Assembly: GCF_003337375.1 (NCBI RefSeq)
Contig: NZ_QPJD01000001.1
Coordinates: 124,001-188,000 of the forward strand
Direction of reading: 5' to 3'
Length of the DNA stretch: 64,000 nucleotides
DNA from: Paenibacillus prosopidis
GTDB taxonomy: Bacteria > Bacillota > Bacilli > Paenibacillales > Paenibacillaceae
Shown: piece by piece, positions 1-8,611 of the stretch
Layout: every line of letters starts with the position of its first letter
How positions within the stretch are numbered: position 1 is the first letter of the stretch
Translations under genes and position numbers: made by a program
The notes under the pieces: model-generated
Seen by the model: only the letters and a program-made list of their open reading frames with translations
Databases searched by the model: none
What the model was told of the DNA's origin: nothing

Positions 1-360
1 CAGCCTTCGTAGTGATCCGGGATATCGCCATATGATCGGGGTGGAAGTTTCCGCCATCAGGAGGAAAAGTAAAGACGACCGATTGTCTTCTGCGATTGAT
101 GAATGCCACGACTCCCTGCAAGAATGCCTGCTCGTCGCTCTCAGCCAGCTTTCCGTCGGGAAAACCCAGGAATTCTACGGCATCCAGTTTCAGGACGTTT
201 GCCGCGCGTCCCATTTCCTTCTCCCTCAGATGACCCAAATCTATCTTTGACAAATGGGCATAAGCGCGTTCTTGCCGCCGGCATCTCCTCTCGTTGCGAG
301 CAAAAGCGCAGGCTGATCGCCGGATTCGGCAAGCTGGCGAATGAGACAGGCGCTCAGAAT
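1..360 (-). pseudogene. PIG-L/LmbE-type deacetylase, degraded and cut by window edge
   Basis: Read on the minus strand, this stretch encodes pieces typical of PIG-L (LmbE-like) zinc deacetylases: LIRQLAESGD, LLLATRGDAGG, then in another frame LREKEMGRAA, FLGFPDGKL and the family signature FTFPPDGG followed by HPDHMAIS. The two parts join only across a frame change near position 250. The expected N-terminal AHPDDE metal motif is not found upstream of about 360, where stops interrupt the frame. The family removes acetyl groups from N-acetylglucosamine-type substrates. The C-terminus lies beyond base 1. The remnant faces away from the SLH gene at 538. Family assignment is from the motifs; loss of function is inferred from the missing metal motif and frameshift. 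Confidence 0.7.
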
Positions 361-537
361 TTATGCTGACTATTGACTGTATTGCTGCCTTTTGGTCAGA
401 AATGGCTGTCGGCAATCCCATGGTATAAAGTCCGTCGAATTTCCGAGGAATTATTATATTTTTTCACCCCCCTTATATCTATGGGCAAGCCCGAATTTAT
501 AATTGGAGAGGAAAAATTTAGAAAGAGAGGAGCCGGG

Positions 538-1263
538 ATGAGAAAATTTTTGATTGCAGCCGCCGCGATGATCGCCCTTGCTTCATTGCCGTGCACGGGA
601 ATCGGCGCAGCGACGGCGGATTTTAAAGACGTGCCGGTTACAAGCCCCTATTTCGATTATATTCACGACTTAAAGACGCTTGGCGTAGTGGACGGAATCG
701 CCGAAGGGATTTACGGACCGAAACAGACGTTGACCCGCGCCCAGTTTGCCAAATTCGTCTCCATCGCTTTTCAGCTGAAGGACCAAGGAGGACCGGCGCC
801 CTTCCCGGATATCCGGGTTCATTGGGCAGCCGCCTATATACGCGCCGCCTATCAGGCGGGCATCGTTAACGGCACTTCCGATACGACTTTTTCACCGAAT
901 AAGCCGGTCAAACGCGAAGAAGCCTCGGTAATGATATGGCGGTATGCCAAAAAACAGGGTCTCGCTCCGGGCGGCGCGCTGAATTTCAGCGATAAGCCGG
1001 ATACCTGGGCGGCGGAAGGAATCAGCGGCATTATTGCTCACGGCTGGTACGGTCCTGACGTTACCCAAGATTCCGGCGTGTGGTCGTACCGGCCGCAGGA
1101 CGCGATGACCCGTGAGGAAGCAGTCCGCCTTAATCAACCTGTCGATGAAAGAGGTTCCCGGCAGCCTGTTATCGCCGCCGGGACCGTCAGTAGGACTTTA
1201 CGATCCGCTCGACAGCTTCAAACTGATGACGAGCCGTGCGAATATGTACATCATTACGGATAA
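538..1263 (+). CDS. Secreted SLH-domain protein (N-terminal part of a split SLH glycosidase)
   Basis: Starts at the ATG at 538 after an AGAGAGGAG Shine-Dalgarno; a longer in-frame start exists but lacks one. It opens with a signal peptide (basic MRKF, hydrophobic run, cleavage near GIGA/A). Three S-layer-homology repeats follow, beginning FKDVPVTSPYFDYI, FPDIRVHWAAAYI and FSDKPDTWAAEGI and ending with TRAQF, KREEA and TREEA. Such repeats bind pyruvylated secondary cell-wall polymer and anchor exoenzymes. Just after the last TREEA the frame loses its SLH character and runs 40-odd meaningless residues to a stop, while the continuing protein is picked up in the overlapping reading frame beginning at 1112. 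The two parts most likely belonged to one gene, broken by an indel near 1120-1130. Confidence 0.7.
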   Translation: MRKFLIAAAAMIALASLPCTGIGAATADFKDVPVTSPYFDYIHDLKTLGVVDGIAEGIYGPKQTLTRAQFAKFVSIAFQLKDQGGPAPFPDIRVHWAAAYIRAAYQAGIVNGTSDTTFSPNKPVKREEASVMIWRYAKKQGLAPGGALNFSDKPDTWAAEGISGIIAHGWYGPDVTQDSGVWSYRPQDAMTREEAVRLNQPVDERGSRQPVIAAGTVSRTLRSARQLQTDDEPCEYVHHYG

Positions 1264-3352
1264 ACCCGCTTACTTCGGCGGCGATGCGAAACGGATGGCG
1301 CGAACGTCGACGGCGCCGGGAAGCATCGTTTACCATACGAAATACGATATCGCTTCTGTGCTCTTTTACAGCTACTTTTTTACCGAAATTAATCTGGAAA
1401 AGAGCAAGATGTTCGCCTCGGCGAACGGAAAAACGTATCAGGAAATACCGGTCAAAACCTATCCGGTCGGCAATCCTTCGGGCGATTGGCAGCAATACGC
1501 CTATGAAGCTTCTTCGCTGCCGGCAGGGATGCGCTATATGAAAATCGAGCTGCGCGGAGCCGCCAAATCCTGGTCGCCGCAGCTTTCCAGGGTATCGATC
1601 AATCGAAGCACCGCTTCCGTCGACGTCAAGTCGACCCGAAACGCCGAATCGCTTCAGGTCGATCTGTCATCGGCGACCCAAGGGGCCCGAATCTATTACC
1701 GCAAGGACAACGCCCCTGCTTTTCAGCTCTACAGCGGGCCGTTCCAGCTTACGGGGTACAGCGTGTTCGAAACCTATGCCGTCAAGGATGGAAAGGATCC
1801 AAGTCCAATCCGTAAGTATACGCTGAACGCAAGCAATAAAATTCAAGTGGACAGGTTCGGTCAAATGATATCGGCTAATTTTCCCGGGAAGGTGACAACC
1901 GAGCAGCAGCTGAAAGCGGATGCTGAGGCAGACGCCTCCTATTACGCCGGTTTAACACCTCCTTCGGGCCGGGACCGTTTCGGTGGTCTGGCAGGCAGTG
2001 CGGCAAAATACGGATTGCAAAAAAAGGGCTTTTTCTCCATTCAGCAGATGGGCAGACGCAAAGTGATGACAACACCGGAAGGCAATCTCTTCTTCAGTTT
2101 AGGTGTGAACGGACTTACGGCCAATGAAACCTATACGATGGTTAAGGGGCGGGAGGAGCTGTTCGAATCGATTCCATCTATTCAAGAGGAATATAAACCG
2201 GCTTATAGCGGGACCGATAATTTTTCGTTCTATTTGGCGAACAAATACCGGAAAACAGGGGTAGTTCCAACCGAGCATGCGATCTATTCGGAAGCGGCCG
2301 GGCGAATCAAAAAATGGGGATTTAACAGTGCGGGGGGCTTTTCACCTGACAAATACGGCAATGAGAATAACTTGCCTTATGTGCGGATGCTTCCGCTAAG
2401 CAGCATGAGCTGGGCTAAGATAGACGGGATTTCGTTATTCGATATTTTTGCGCCGGATGCGGCAGCCAAGATCGATAAGGCGTTTGCTAATGCAGTCAAG
2501 CCGCGCAAGGACGATCCGATGCTGATCGGTTATTTCATCGACAACGAATACGATTACCATAAGTTTTATTCCCATGTCCCGAAGCTGAAGGCAAGCGAAG
2601 CGGCGATTAAAGGACGTTTGGTTAAAAGGCTGAAGGATAAATATCAAGAAATAGACAAATTCAACAGCCATTGGCAGACAAGATTTAAATCCTTTGAAGA
2701 ATTGAAGGAAGCGGAGCTGCCGATCAATACATCGTCGGCTTGGAGCGATATGGATGCATTTTTCAGATATTATCTGGATACGTTCTTTGAAACGGTTTCG
2801 CGTCTCTACCACAAATATGACCAGAATCATCTTCTTCTCGGAGACCGCTGGTTAACGACGCCTTACCTGAATGAGAAGTTTCGGAGCGTTATGGCCCAGG
2901 TGGAAGGGAAATACGTGGATGTCATCAGTATCAATCATTACGGTTATGCGCTAAATACCGGGCTTTTGGAAGATGTGTACACGAAATCGGGCGGCAAACC
3001 GATTCTGATCAGCGAATTCGGTTTCGGTACTACTGAACAAGGATTGGATCCGCTCCTTCAAAATTCGGCCGTGAATCAGTTCCAGAGGGGAATGCGTTAC
3101 CGGAATTATGTTGAGGCGGCGGCCGATCTGGACTACATTGTGGGCGCTCATGTATTCAATTATGTGGACCAAGCAGGTCTGGGAAGATATTGGCAGGGAG
3201 TTTGGGGAGAACGTTATAACTCAGGCCTTGTGAATGTCGCCGACCGTCCTTATAAGGAATACCTGAAAGGGATCATGGCGACCAACTACGATATCTATAA
3301 GGTGTTGCTAGGGGAACGGCCGAAGTTCTATTACAATTTCAGCCAAAAATAA
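1112..3352 (+). CDS. Agarase-like clan GH-A glycoside hydrolase (C-terminal part of split SLH enzyme)
   Basis: The frame opens at a GTG with no Shine-Dalgarno, within the SLH gene at 538, so it is probably the downstream part of that gene. Residues of about 20-170 look like a beta-sandwich carbohydrate-binding module. About 180-240 (IYYRKDN, then a PF and YAVKDG pattern) resembles the chitobiase/FN3-like C-terminal domain that is often an insert. From about 300 a TIM-barrel hydrolase follows (FFSLGVNGL, GYFIDNEYDYH, ISINHYGY, ISEFGFGT). The NE pair and the later E in SEFGF fit the acid/base and nucleophile positions of clan GH-A; spacing and GYFIDNE recall GH50/GH86-type agarases. Substrate is unknown. 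A strong terminator follows. The protein has no export signal of its own, supporting the split-gene view. Confidence 0.65.
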   Translation: MRKQSALINLSMKEVPGSLLSPPGPSVGLYDPLDSFKLMTSRANMYIITDKPAYFGGDAKRMARTSTAPGSIVYHTKYDIASVLFYSYFFTEINLEKSKMFASANGKTYQEIPVKTYPVGNPSGDWQQYAYEASSLPAGMRYMKIELRGAAKSWSPQLSRVSINRSTASVDVKSTRNAESLQVDLSSATQGARIYYRKDNAPAFQLYSGPFQLTGYSVFETYAVKDGKDPSPIRKYTLNASNKIQVDRFGQMISANFPGKVTTEQQLKADAEADASYYAGLTPPSGRDRFGGLAGSAAKYGLQKKGFFSIQQMGRRKVMTTPEGNLFFSLGVNGLTANETYTMVKGREELFESIPSIQEEYKPAYSGTDNFSFYLANKYRKTGVVPTEHAIYSEAAGRIKKWGFNSAGGFSPDKYGNENNLPYVRMLPLSSMSWAKIDGISLFDIFAPDAAAKIDKAFANAVKPRKDDPMLIGYFIDNEYDYHKFYSHVPKLKASEAAIKGRLVKRLKDKYQEIDKFNSHWQTRFKSFEELKEAELPINTSSAWSDMDAFFRYYLDTFFETVSRLYHKYDQNHLLLGDRWLTTPYLNEKFRSVMAQVEGKYVDVISINHYGYALNTGLLEDVYTKSGGKPILISEFGFGTTEQGLDPLLQNSAVNQFQRGMRYRNYVEAAADLDYIVGAHVFNYVDQAGLGRYWQGVWGERYNSGLVNVADRPYKEYLKGIMATNYDIYKVLLGERPKFYYNFSQK

Positions 3353-3365
3353 AACGTGAGACGTT

Positions 3366-3398
3366 AGAAAGACCGCCAGGTGGCGGTCTTTCTGCGTC
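3366..3398 (+). terminator. Rho-independent terminator after SLH glycosidase
   Basis: AGAAAGACCGCC pairs with GGCGGTCTTTCT around a short loop, 14 bases after the stop codon of the glycosidase. Confidence 0.85.
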
Positions 3399-3542
3399 TT
3401 TAATCTATGGTACTGCTATGAGGGACATGAATGACCTCATGGTGGGGGAATTTGCCTGTATTAGAAGCAGGAATTTACATGTTAAATTAGGATCATTATA
3501 GGGTTAATCATACAATCATTAATTCAACTTAACAGGGGGAAG

Positions 3543-3665
3543 ATGCTCGTGTCTTGGCTTATCTTTTTTGCGATTATAATCATTGTTTTACTGTATATTA
3601 TCATGCACTATCTTCATGAAATCTCAACACACTTAAAGAAGATTGCTGATAAGAAAGATAAGTAA
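3543..3665 (+). CDS. Small single-pass membrane protein, 40 aa
   Basis: A 40-codon frame starts at ATG 3543 just after a GGGGGA Shine-Dalgarno-like stretch. It has one hydrophobic helix (LIFFAIIIIVLLYIIM, about residues 6-21) and then a short charged amphipathic tail ending KKIADKKDK. The positive tail would lie in the cytoplasm. Layout and size fit the many small membrane peptides of Bacillales, but no family is recognised. It stands alone between a terminator and a degraded methyltransferase end. Confidence 0.5.
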   Translation: MLVSWLIFFAIIIIVLLYIIMHYLHEISTHLKKIADKKDK

Positions 3666-3674
3666 GAGTGTAAT

Positions 3675-3831
3675 AAGTATTTAGAGCAAATATAATCAAA
3701 AAACATTCCGGCTTTAGAATTACGAAAGTTTCCGAACCTCAACCGACGCAAGAAATGTTAGACAAGTATCCCGACATGCGGGACGAAACCCGTCGCCCTA
3801 TCTTCCTCATGATCGCAGCGGTCAAAAATTA
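3675..3831 (+). pseudogene. C-terminal remnant, probably of a SAM-dependent methyltransferase
   Basis: An open stretch without a start codon encodes RANIIKKHSGFRITKVSEP, a proline-rich loop, MRDETRRPIFLMIAAVKN and a stop. The pattern of GFRI, a VSEP loop, then RRPIFL and a final hydrophobic strand resembles the last strand of class I methyltransferases of Bacillales. The N-terminal SAM-binding part is absent, and a TAA stop precedes it. The family link is by eye and tentative. Confidence 0.4.
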
Positions 3832-3841
3832 GAATTAGAAC

Positions 3842-5035
3842 TTATTTCGGATAGTAGGAAAATCCGGGATATTTGACGACAGGCCATTTTTCCTTTCGTA
3901 GAGCGTTAAGCAGTTCCGGCCCTACCTGCAAATTGTCTTGAACGAGCTGGCGGGGCGAAAGGGCCATCCATTGATTTAATGAGATATCGACAAATCGGTC
4001 ACTCTTGAACATTTCCAGAAACCATAACGATTGGCTGCCGGTGTTCTGAATATAGTGTCCCATTGCAAAAGGGACGTAACCGACATCGCCGGCTCGATAA
4101 TCGAATGTGCGAGCATTGCCGTTGCCGGCGAATACTGTCATTCGAGCCTGCCCGGTTAAATAATACTGCCATTCGTCATTATTGGGATGCCAGTGAAGCT
4201 CTCTCATCGCTCCGGGCTCGACCTCGACCAGCGCTGCCGCAATCTTTTTGGAAATAGGAAAGTTGGAGGAATCAGCGATTCGCACACTTCCGCCGGGCAG
4301 CTTGATCGGAGGTTGAGCTAAGAGTCTATGTGTAAAGCTCAGAGGAACCGTGCCGTAAGGGGACTGAACCTTCTGACTTTCCAGCGAACCGGGAACGGTA
4401 TCTTGAAAAATATAAACCTGACCGGATGGAATGGAGTCAAAAGCGCTCACCGGTACGCCGAAGTTGGCAGACAGCACATCCTTGGGCGTATGCGCAAACC
4501 AGTCCGAAATGGATAACGTGTTAAGATCCGAGAAGCTGCCGTCATCGAAGACGAGCAGAAATTCGCAGCCTTCTTCCAGCCCTTGAATGGAATGGGGGAG
4601 TCCCGCAGGAAAGTACCATAGATCGCCTTCGCCGACATCAGCGATAAAATTGCGCCCCGCTTGATCTACTGAAGTAATTCGCGCCCGGCCAAGCAGCATG
4701 TAAGCCCATTCGGCTTGCTGATGCCAGTGAAGCTCACGAACGCCCCCGGGGGTCAAACGCATATTGACGCCTGAAAGCGTCGTAGCTATAGGAAGGTCTC
4801 GGACGGTGATCTCCCTGGACCAACCACCGTGATTTAACTGCATATGCGTATCGGAGAACGAAAACTTTAAATTAGGAAGCAAGCCTGAGTCTGTTGAAGG
4901 GGGGACGAGCATGTCGGGATTCTCTTTATCCCGCATAATATCGCGGGGACCGAGATCCGTCGCTCCAGCGCCATCGCTGCGGATAGGCTGCGGCACACGG
5001 TCGTCGTTCAGCCCGTGCCGAGGCGGGTTTTCCAT
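3842..5035 (-). CDS. oxdC: Oxalate decarboxylase family bicupin
   Basis: A 397-residue bicupin close in length to B. subtilis OxdC (385) and OxdD (392), which convert oxalate to formate and CO2 using Mn. The start ATG follows AGAGGAGG. Cupin 1 carries H103, H105, E109 and H148 ([15 protein letters not shown]); cupin 2 carries H281, H283, E288 and H327 ([16 protein letters not shown]). E341 in FLEMFKSD matches the site-2 glutamate. There is no signal peptide. The flexible lid over site 1, SENST in OxdC, reads SDLNT here (169-173), so the glutamate thought to act as proton donor is replaced by aspartate. The fold and metal sites are clear; whether it decarboxylates, oxidises or acts on another acid is less sure. 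It is monocistronic and convergent with the remnant before it. Confidence 0.85.
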   Translation of the reverse strand: MENPPRHGLNDDRVPQPIRSDGAGATDLGPRDIMRDKENPDMLVPPSTDSGLLPNLKFSFSDTHMQLNHGGWSREITVRDLPIATTLSGVNMRLTPGGVRELHWHQQAEWAYMLLGRARITSVDQAGRNFIADVGEGDLWYFPAGLPHSIQGLEEGCEFLLVFDDGSFSDLNTLSISDWFAHTPKDVLSANFGVPVSAFDSIPSGQVYIFQDTVPGSLESQKVQSPYGTVPLSFTHRLLAQPPIKLPGGSVRIADSSNFPISKKIAAALVEVEPGAMRELHWHPNNDEWQYYLTGQARMTVFAGNGNARTFDYRAGDVGYVPFAMGHYIQNTGSQSLWFLEMFKSDRFVDISLNQWMALSPRQLVQDNLQVGPELLNALRKEKWPVVKYPGFSYYPK

Positions 5036-5210
5036 GAAACAGCCTCCTCTCTATTTAAGTGAAAAATAGCTCACCAATAGCCAGTTTATGATGCTGTCTA
5101 ACCCCTTATGTGTTTGGAATATAGTAGGGCAAAACTATAACTGGAAATTTTAACCTTACTGTGTTATTGTAATTTTGTAATAAAAATTACACAAAGCAAA
5201 GAGGAACATG

Positions 5211-6065
5211 ATGTCTAAGAAAAAACAAAGCGTGGTCATTTCGATTCGATTAGATGATGCGGCATTGAAAGCGGTTGATCTGCTTGTTTCATCCGGTCTT
5301 GAAACGAATCGTTCAAGGGCTGTCTCCCATTTCGTAAATGCCGGTATTCTGTCGTCGGAGCAGTTGCTGAAGAAAGCCCAAGTTATTGCGGATGATGTTC
5401 ATCAGCTGCGGAATGAAATGGTTGAAGCAGTCAAAATAAACAATATAGAAAAGGTGATGGAGCTCATCCATACAGATGCTGACCTTGTGAATGCAAGTAA
5501 CAGCAAGGGGGAGACCGCAGTTTTAATGGCTGCTTATTACCGTTCCAATGAGATAAAGGAGCTGCTCCTAAGCAACGGCGCCGAGTTGAATATTTATGAA
5601 GCAGCTGCTGTTGGAAATACAGCTAGAGTGAAGGAACTGCTGGAGCTTTCTCCTGAATGGCGGGCTGCCTGGAGCGCAGATGGGTTTACTCCTTTAGGGC
5701 TAGCTGCTCACTTCGGCAACGAAGAAACGGTAAAGCTTCTGCTTGCTTATGGCGCCGATATTAACGCTAGAAGCAAAGACGGTAATTTGAATAATATGGC
5801 CATTCACGCTGCGATTGCCGGAAACTTTGAGCACATTGTAAAAATGTTAATCGATCATGGGGCAGACGTGAACGCAAGGTGTGAGGGAGCTTGGCGGGAA
5901 GGCTTTAATGCTCTCCATGTGGCTGCATTTTTCGGCCGGGAATCGATTATTAAACTATTGCTTCAGCACTCTGCCGACAAAACAGCTAAAACGTTTAGCG
6001 GAGAGACTCCGTACGACTTGGCGATCACGAGGGGACACCCGGAGTCAGCTGCTCTTTTAAAATAA
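5211..6065 (+). CDS. RHH (CopG-like) DNA-binding domain fused to ankyrin repeats
   Basis: Of two adjacent ATG codons, the one at 5211 is better spaced from AAAGAGG. Residues 1-50 (SVVISIRLDDAALKAVDLLV, then SRSRAV-like NRSRAVSHFV) have the ribbon-helix-helix pattern of CopG/MetJ-type repressors. After a short helical link, residues from about 80 to 284 form ankyrin repeats, with typical GETAVLMAA, GFTPLGLAAHFGN, AIHAAIAGN and NALHVAAFFGR units. Ankyrin repeats bind proteins and RHH dimers bind DNA, so the protein could be a regulator whose ankyrin part senses a partner. This is inference. The next gene, 28 bases on, is another ankyrin protein, likely in the same operon. Confidence 0.75.
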   Translation: MSKKKQSVVISIRLDDAALKAVDLLVSSGLETNRSRAVSHFVNAGILSSEQLLKKAQVIADDVHQLRNEMVEAVKINNIEKVMELIHTDADLVNASNSKGETAVLMAAYYRSNEIKELLLSNGAELNIYEAAAVGNTARVKELLELSPEWRAAWSADGFTPLGLAAHFGNEETVKLLLAYGADINARSKDGNLNNMAIHAAIAGNFEHIVKMLIDHGADVNARCEGAWREGFNALHVAAFFGRESIIKLLLQHSADKTAKTFSGETPYDLAITRGHPESAALLK

Positions 6066-6092
6066 AAATGAACGTTCAAAGGAGAATGACTA

Positions 6093-6485
6093 GTGGAAAA
6101 CAAACAAGCATTGTCGCCTGAAATGGTTCAGCAGTTTGTAGGTAATGCGCATGGTGACTTGGAACGGGTAAAAGAGCTTCTTGAGCAAGAACCTGCCCTG
6201 TTAAACGCAGCATGGGATTGGGGCGGAGGAGATTGGGAAACGGATCTCGGAGCAGCAGCCCATACGGGGAGAAAAGAAATAGCGGCATTCCTCTTAGCGC
6301 GAGGCGCCCGAATTGATTTATTTGCCGCGGCGATGTTAGGTAAAATTGACATCGTAAAAGCGATCCTTACAGACAATCCTGAGCTGAAATCAGCTCTAGG
6401 TCCGCATGGCATTCCTCTTATTAATCACGCAGAAGCTGGAGGTGCGGATGCACTTCCGGTAGTAGAGCTGCTTAAGCAGATGTAA
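6093..6485 (+). CDS. Small ankyrin repeat protein, 130 aa
   Basis: Begins at GTG 6093 after AAAGGAGAATGAC, 27 bases after the RHH-ankyrin gene. It holds two to three ankyrin-like units: HGDLERVKELLEQEPALLNAAW, then DLGAAAHTGRKEIAAFLLARGA and a degenerate AMLGKIDIVKAIL unit. Many Firmicutes carry such short ankyrin proteins of unknown role. Because it sits directly behind a protein with the same repeat type, duplication of the ankyrin part or a binding partnership are both possible. No signal peptide or catalytic motif is seen. Confidence 0.75.
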   Translation: MENKQALSPEMVQQFVGNAHGDLERVKELLEQEPALLNAAWDWGGGDWETDLGAAAHTGRKEIAAFLLARGARIDLFAAAMLGKIDIVKAILTDNPELKSALGPHGIPLINHAEAGGADALPVVELLKQM

Positions 6486-6892
6486 GCGGCCCTCACTCTT
6501 TGGACAGGCACCAATGTACTCTAACAGCTAGGGAATAAACGTTACTTAATGCGTTTAAGCATATTCTACCATCGGGCTGAGTGTATGTTGGACATTTCCA
6601 GTAACTTTCTGCTTTTAGTCTAACTCGCGAGCGCTATATTGGATTTATCCAATAAAAATGGACGAGTCTTACTCCACTACCTTTAAAAACGCCCATTTCA
6701 AGAGAAGCTACTGTATAGAATCCAATATAGCTAACGCTACTAACAAAAGAGAGCCGCTATCCTGTAGGTTATCCAATTTAGCGCGTCCCGAGCGCCCCGA
6801 GCATCTTTTTTGCGTCGGCCGGTTTGATGGAAGCCGGGAATGAGCTTTGTTCATTCCCGGCTTTTTTGCATTCAAAAAACGAAGGGTGGAAC
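6486..6892. other. Intergenic region with inverted repeat and orphan terminator
   Basis: No convincing gene. AGCGCTATATTGGAT (6630-6644) is mirrored by ATCCAATATAGCTAACGCT (6720-6738), making a long stem-loop or decayed repeat of a kind common between Paenibacillus genes. A separate terminator lies at 6831-6867. Confidence 0.5.
6831..6867 (+). terminator. Rho-independent terminator
   Basis: A 13-bp stem AAGCCGGGAATGA / TCATTCCCGGCTT is followed by T6. It stands between the ankyrin genes and the kinase gene, only 26 bases before the latter's start, so it ends upstream transcription or could attenuate read-through. Confidence 0.8.
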
Positions 6893-7825
6893 ATGCTTAT
6901 GACAGCCTATGAAAAACCGAACATTGGCATTCAGGACGTGCAGCAGCTGCTTAAGAACCTATATGAAAATCAGGTGGAGGACGTAACGGTAGTTAGCGGC
7001 GGCAATTTGAGCAGCGTATTTTTCTTCAAGCATAACGGAAAAGCATTTGTTATCCGGTTCAGCGATTTAAGCGGGGCATATGAAAGAGATCAGTTTGTGT
7101 CTCATCTGCTGTCTTCTCAGGGCGTACCCTTTCCAAGAAGCTTCGGCAAAGGTAAATACGGCAACCTTACTTACTCCATCTCGGAGCGTCTGGAGGGTAA
7201 CATGTTGGCTGATTTACCAGATGAGCAAAGAAGCCATTTGCTGCCCGATCTAGTCAAGGTTATTTCGAAAATGAACCACATAAACGTCAGCTCGACAGCT
7301 GGTTTCGGATGGTTAGACGCGAGCGGCAATGGAACATACGACACATGGGAGCAGTACATCGTTTCCTTTTATCAAGAGGATCATACGGGCAGCTTTTGGG
7401 AAAATTGGACGGAACTCTTTCATACTACTTTTCTGGAGAAGGACGTGTTTGACGAATGTTATGCCCGGTTAATGGCTTTTTCTAAATTCAATGGGCCGCA
7501 CCGCCATTTTGTCCATAACGATTGCCACGCTTGGAACCTTTTGTCTGATGGACGCAAGATTACCGGCATCATTGACGCAAACTGTGTGTATGGCGACTTT
7601 CTAATTGATATCTCAATTGCGGAAAGTGCTATAACTGGTCACGACGTCGTTCAAGCATTCCGCGACTATCAGGAACAAATGGGCATCGCTATTCCTAACT
7701 TTGATGAAAGACTGCTCGGCGCCCGCTACTATAAAGGATTAGACGGTATGCGCTTTTACGCGAAGATGGGCAGGAGAGATGACTATGACTACTTACGCAA
7801 CTATTTATTGAACCTTGCTCATTAA
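6893..7825 (+). CDS. Aminoglycoside phosphotransferase (APH/ChoK) family kinase
   Basis: The start ATG 6893 follows GAAGGGTGGA; earlier in-frame starts lie inside the terminator hairpin. The 310-residue protein has the APH fold: an N-lobe with GGNLSSVFFFK and FVIRF, and the Brenner-type catalytic motif HNDCHAWNLL, then IIDANCVYGDFLIDIS, where the Asp would bind Mg. Family members phosphorylate aminoglycosides, choline, homoserine, fructosamine or other small alcohols. The metal loop IDANCVYGD differs slightly from the usual IDF/WxxxxxGD, and the substrate cannot be told. It is likely monocistronic. Confidence 0.75.
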   Translation: MLMTAYEKPNIGIQDVQQLLKNLYENQVEDVTVVSGGNLSSVFFFKHNGKAFVIRFSDLSGAYERDQFVSHLLSSQGVPFPRSFGKGKYGNLTYSISERLEGNMLADLPDEQRSHLLPDLVKVISKMNHINVSSTAGFGWLDASGNGTYDTWEQYIVSFYQEDHTGSFWENWTELFHTTFLEKDVFDECYARLMAFSKFNGPHRHFVHNDCHAWNLLSDGRKITGIIDANCVYGDFLIDISIAESAITGHDVVQAFRDYQEQMGIAIPNFDERLLGARYYKGLDGMRFYAKMGRRDDYDYLRNYLLNLAH

Positions 7826-8050
7826 TTATTTTAATTGATAAAAAACAGCACGTTTTTCCACTTCTGATTTGGTAAGATGATGCTAGCAACCGAATCTCTT
7901 TTGGATAGAGGTGAATATGGACGCGAATAACGCTTTGCAGCAAGCTATCGACTTATAACACCTGGCACCAAAAAGATGAAGCGCGGGATCAAATGGTATA
8001 AGCCAGCGGTAGTACCTAAAGCGGTTAAAACTTTATTTGGAGGAATCGAA

Positions 8051-8455
8051 ATGCGTGAGCTGAATCAAGAGAAACCGGAAGTTGTCAAAAGCCCCATTAA
8101 GAACAAAGTCGGCAGCTACTTTGTTCCCGTCAGGGATATCGAAAAATCTCGCGATTGGTACTGCCGATTGCTAGGACTGAAGGCTGATTGCGAAATCATG
8201 AACGGTCATCTCTGCCCGCTGCCAATGGAAGGTACAGGTATTATTTTGGATACGATGCCCGGGTGGGGAGGAAAAGAACCTGAAGGCGCCCCCAATATAA
8301 AAACGCCGGCGTTTATGCTGCTTACAAGCGACCTGCAGGCATCTTATGAATTTGTAAAAGAAAATAACGTAACCCTTGTTACCGGCATCGAGCACGATCA
8401 CTGGTTCGTTATCAAGGATCCCGATGAAAATCTATTGATGGTTTGCAGGGAATAA
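8051..8455 (+). CDS. VOC (glyoxalase/bleomycin-resistance) family protein
   Basis: The best start is ATG 8051 after TTTGGAGGAA; an upstream in-frame ATG at 7976 has no Shine-Dalgarno. The 134-residue product has one vicinal-oxygen-chelate module pair: SYFVPVRDIEKSRDWYCRLLGL, then FMLLTSDLQASYEFVKENNV and the closing DPDENLLMVCRE. Such proteins form dimers with a metal in the cleft and act as dioxygenases, lyases, isomerases or antibiotic-binding proteins. The metal residues are not fully clear here. A terminator follows directly. Confidence 0.75.
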   Translation: MRELNQEKPEVVKSPIKNKVGSYFVPVRDIEKSRDWYCRLLGLKADCEIMNGHLCPLPMEGTGIILDTMPGWGGKEPEGAPNIKTPAFMLLTSDLQASYEFVKENNVTLVTGIEHDHWFVIKDPDENLLMVCRE

Positions 8456-8474
8456 CGAAATAGTTTAAAAGTAA

Positions 8475-8514
8475 AAAGGCCGGGAACTCCAACGCTGATG
8501 GAGACCCGGCCTTT
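8475..8514 (+). terminator. Rho-independent terminator after VOC gene
   Basis: AAAGGCCGGG pairs with CCCGGCCTTT around an inner loop that itself pairs (CTCCA/TGGAG). It lies 19 bases after the VOC stop codon. Confidence 0.8.
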
Positions 8515-8611
8515 AAAATGTAATCAAAAGCCGCATAGTCTATAAGGGATTAAATCTACATATTTTAGAAAAACGAATTCAGATCCGATAGGACCCGGGA
8601 AGAAAGAAGGT

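Noticed and set aside
6831..6892. Riboswitch before the APH-like gene
   Set aside because: Only a simple terminator hairpin is seen; no conserved aptamer sequence or alternative antiterminator.
7860..7975. Small frame with MDANNALQQAIDL before the VOC gene
   Set aside because: Thirteen codons with no clear family; at most a trace of a lost gene.
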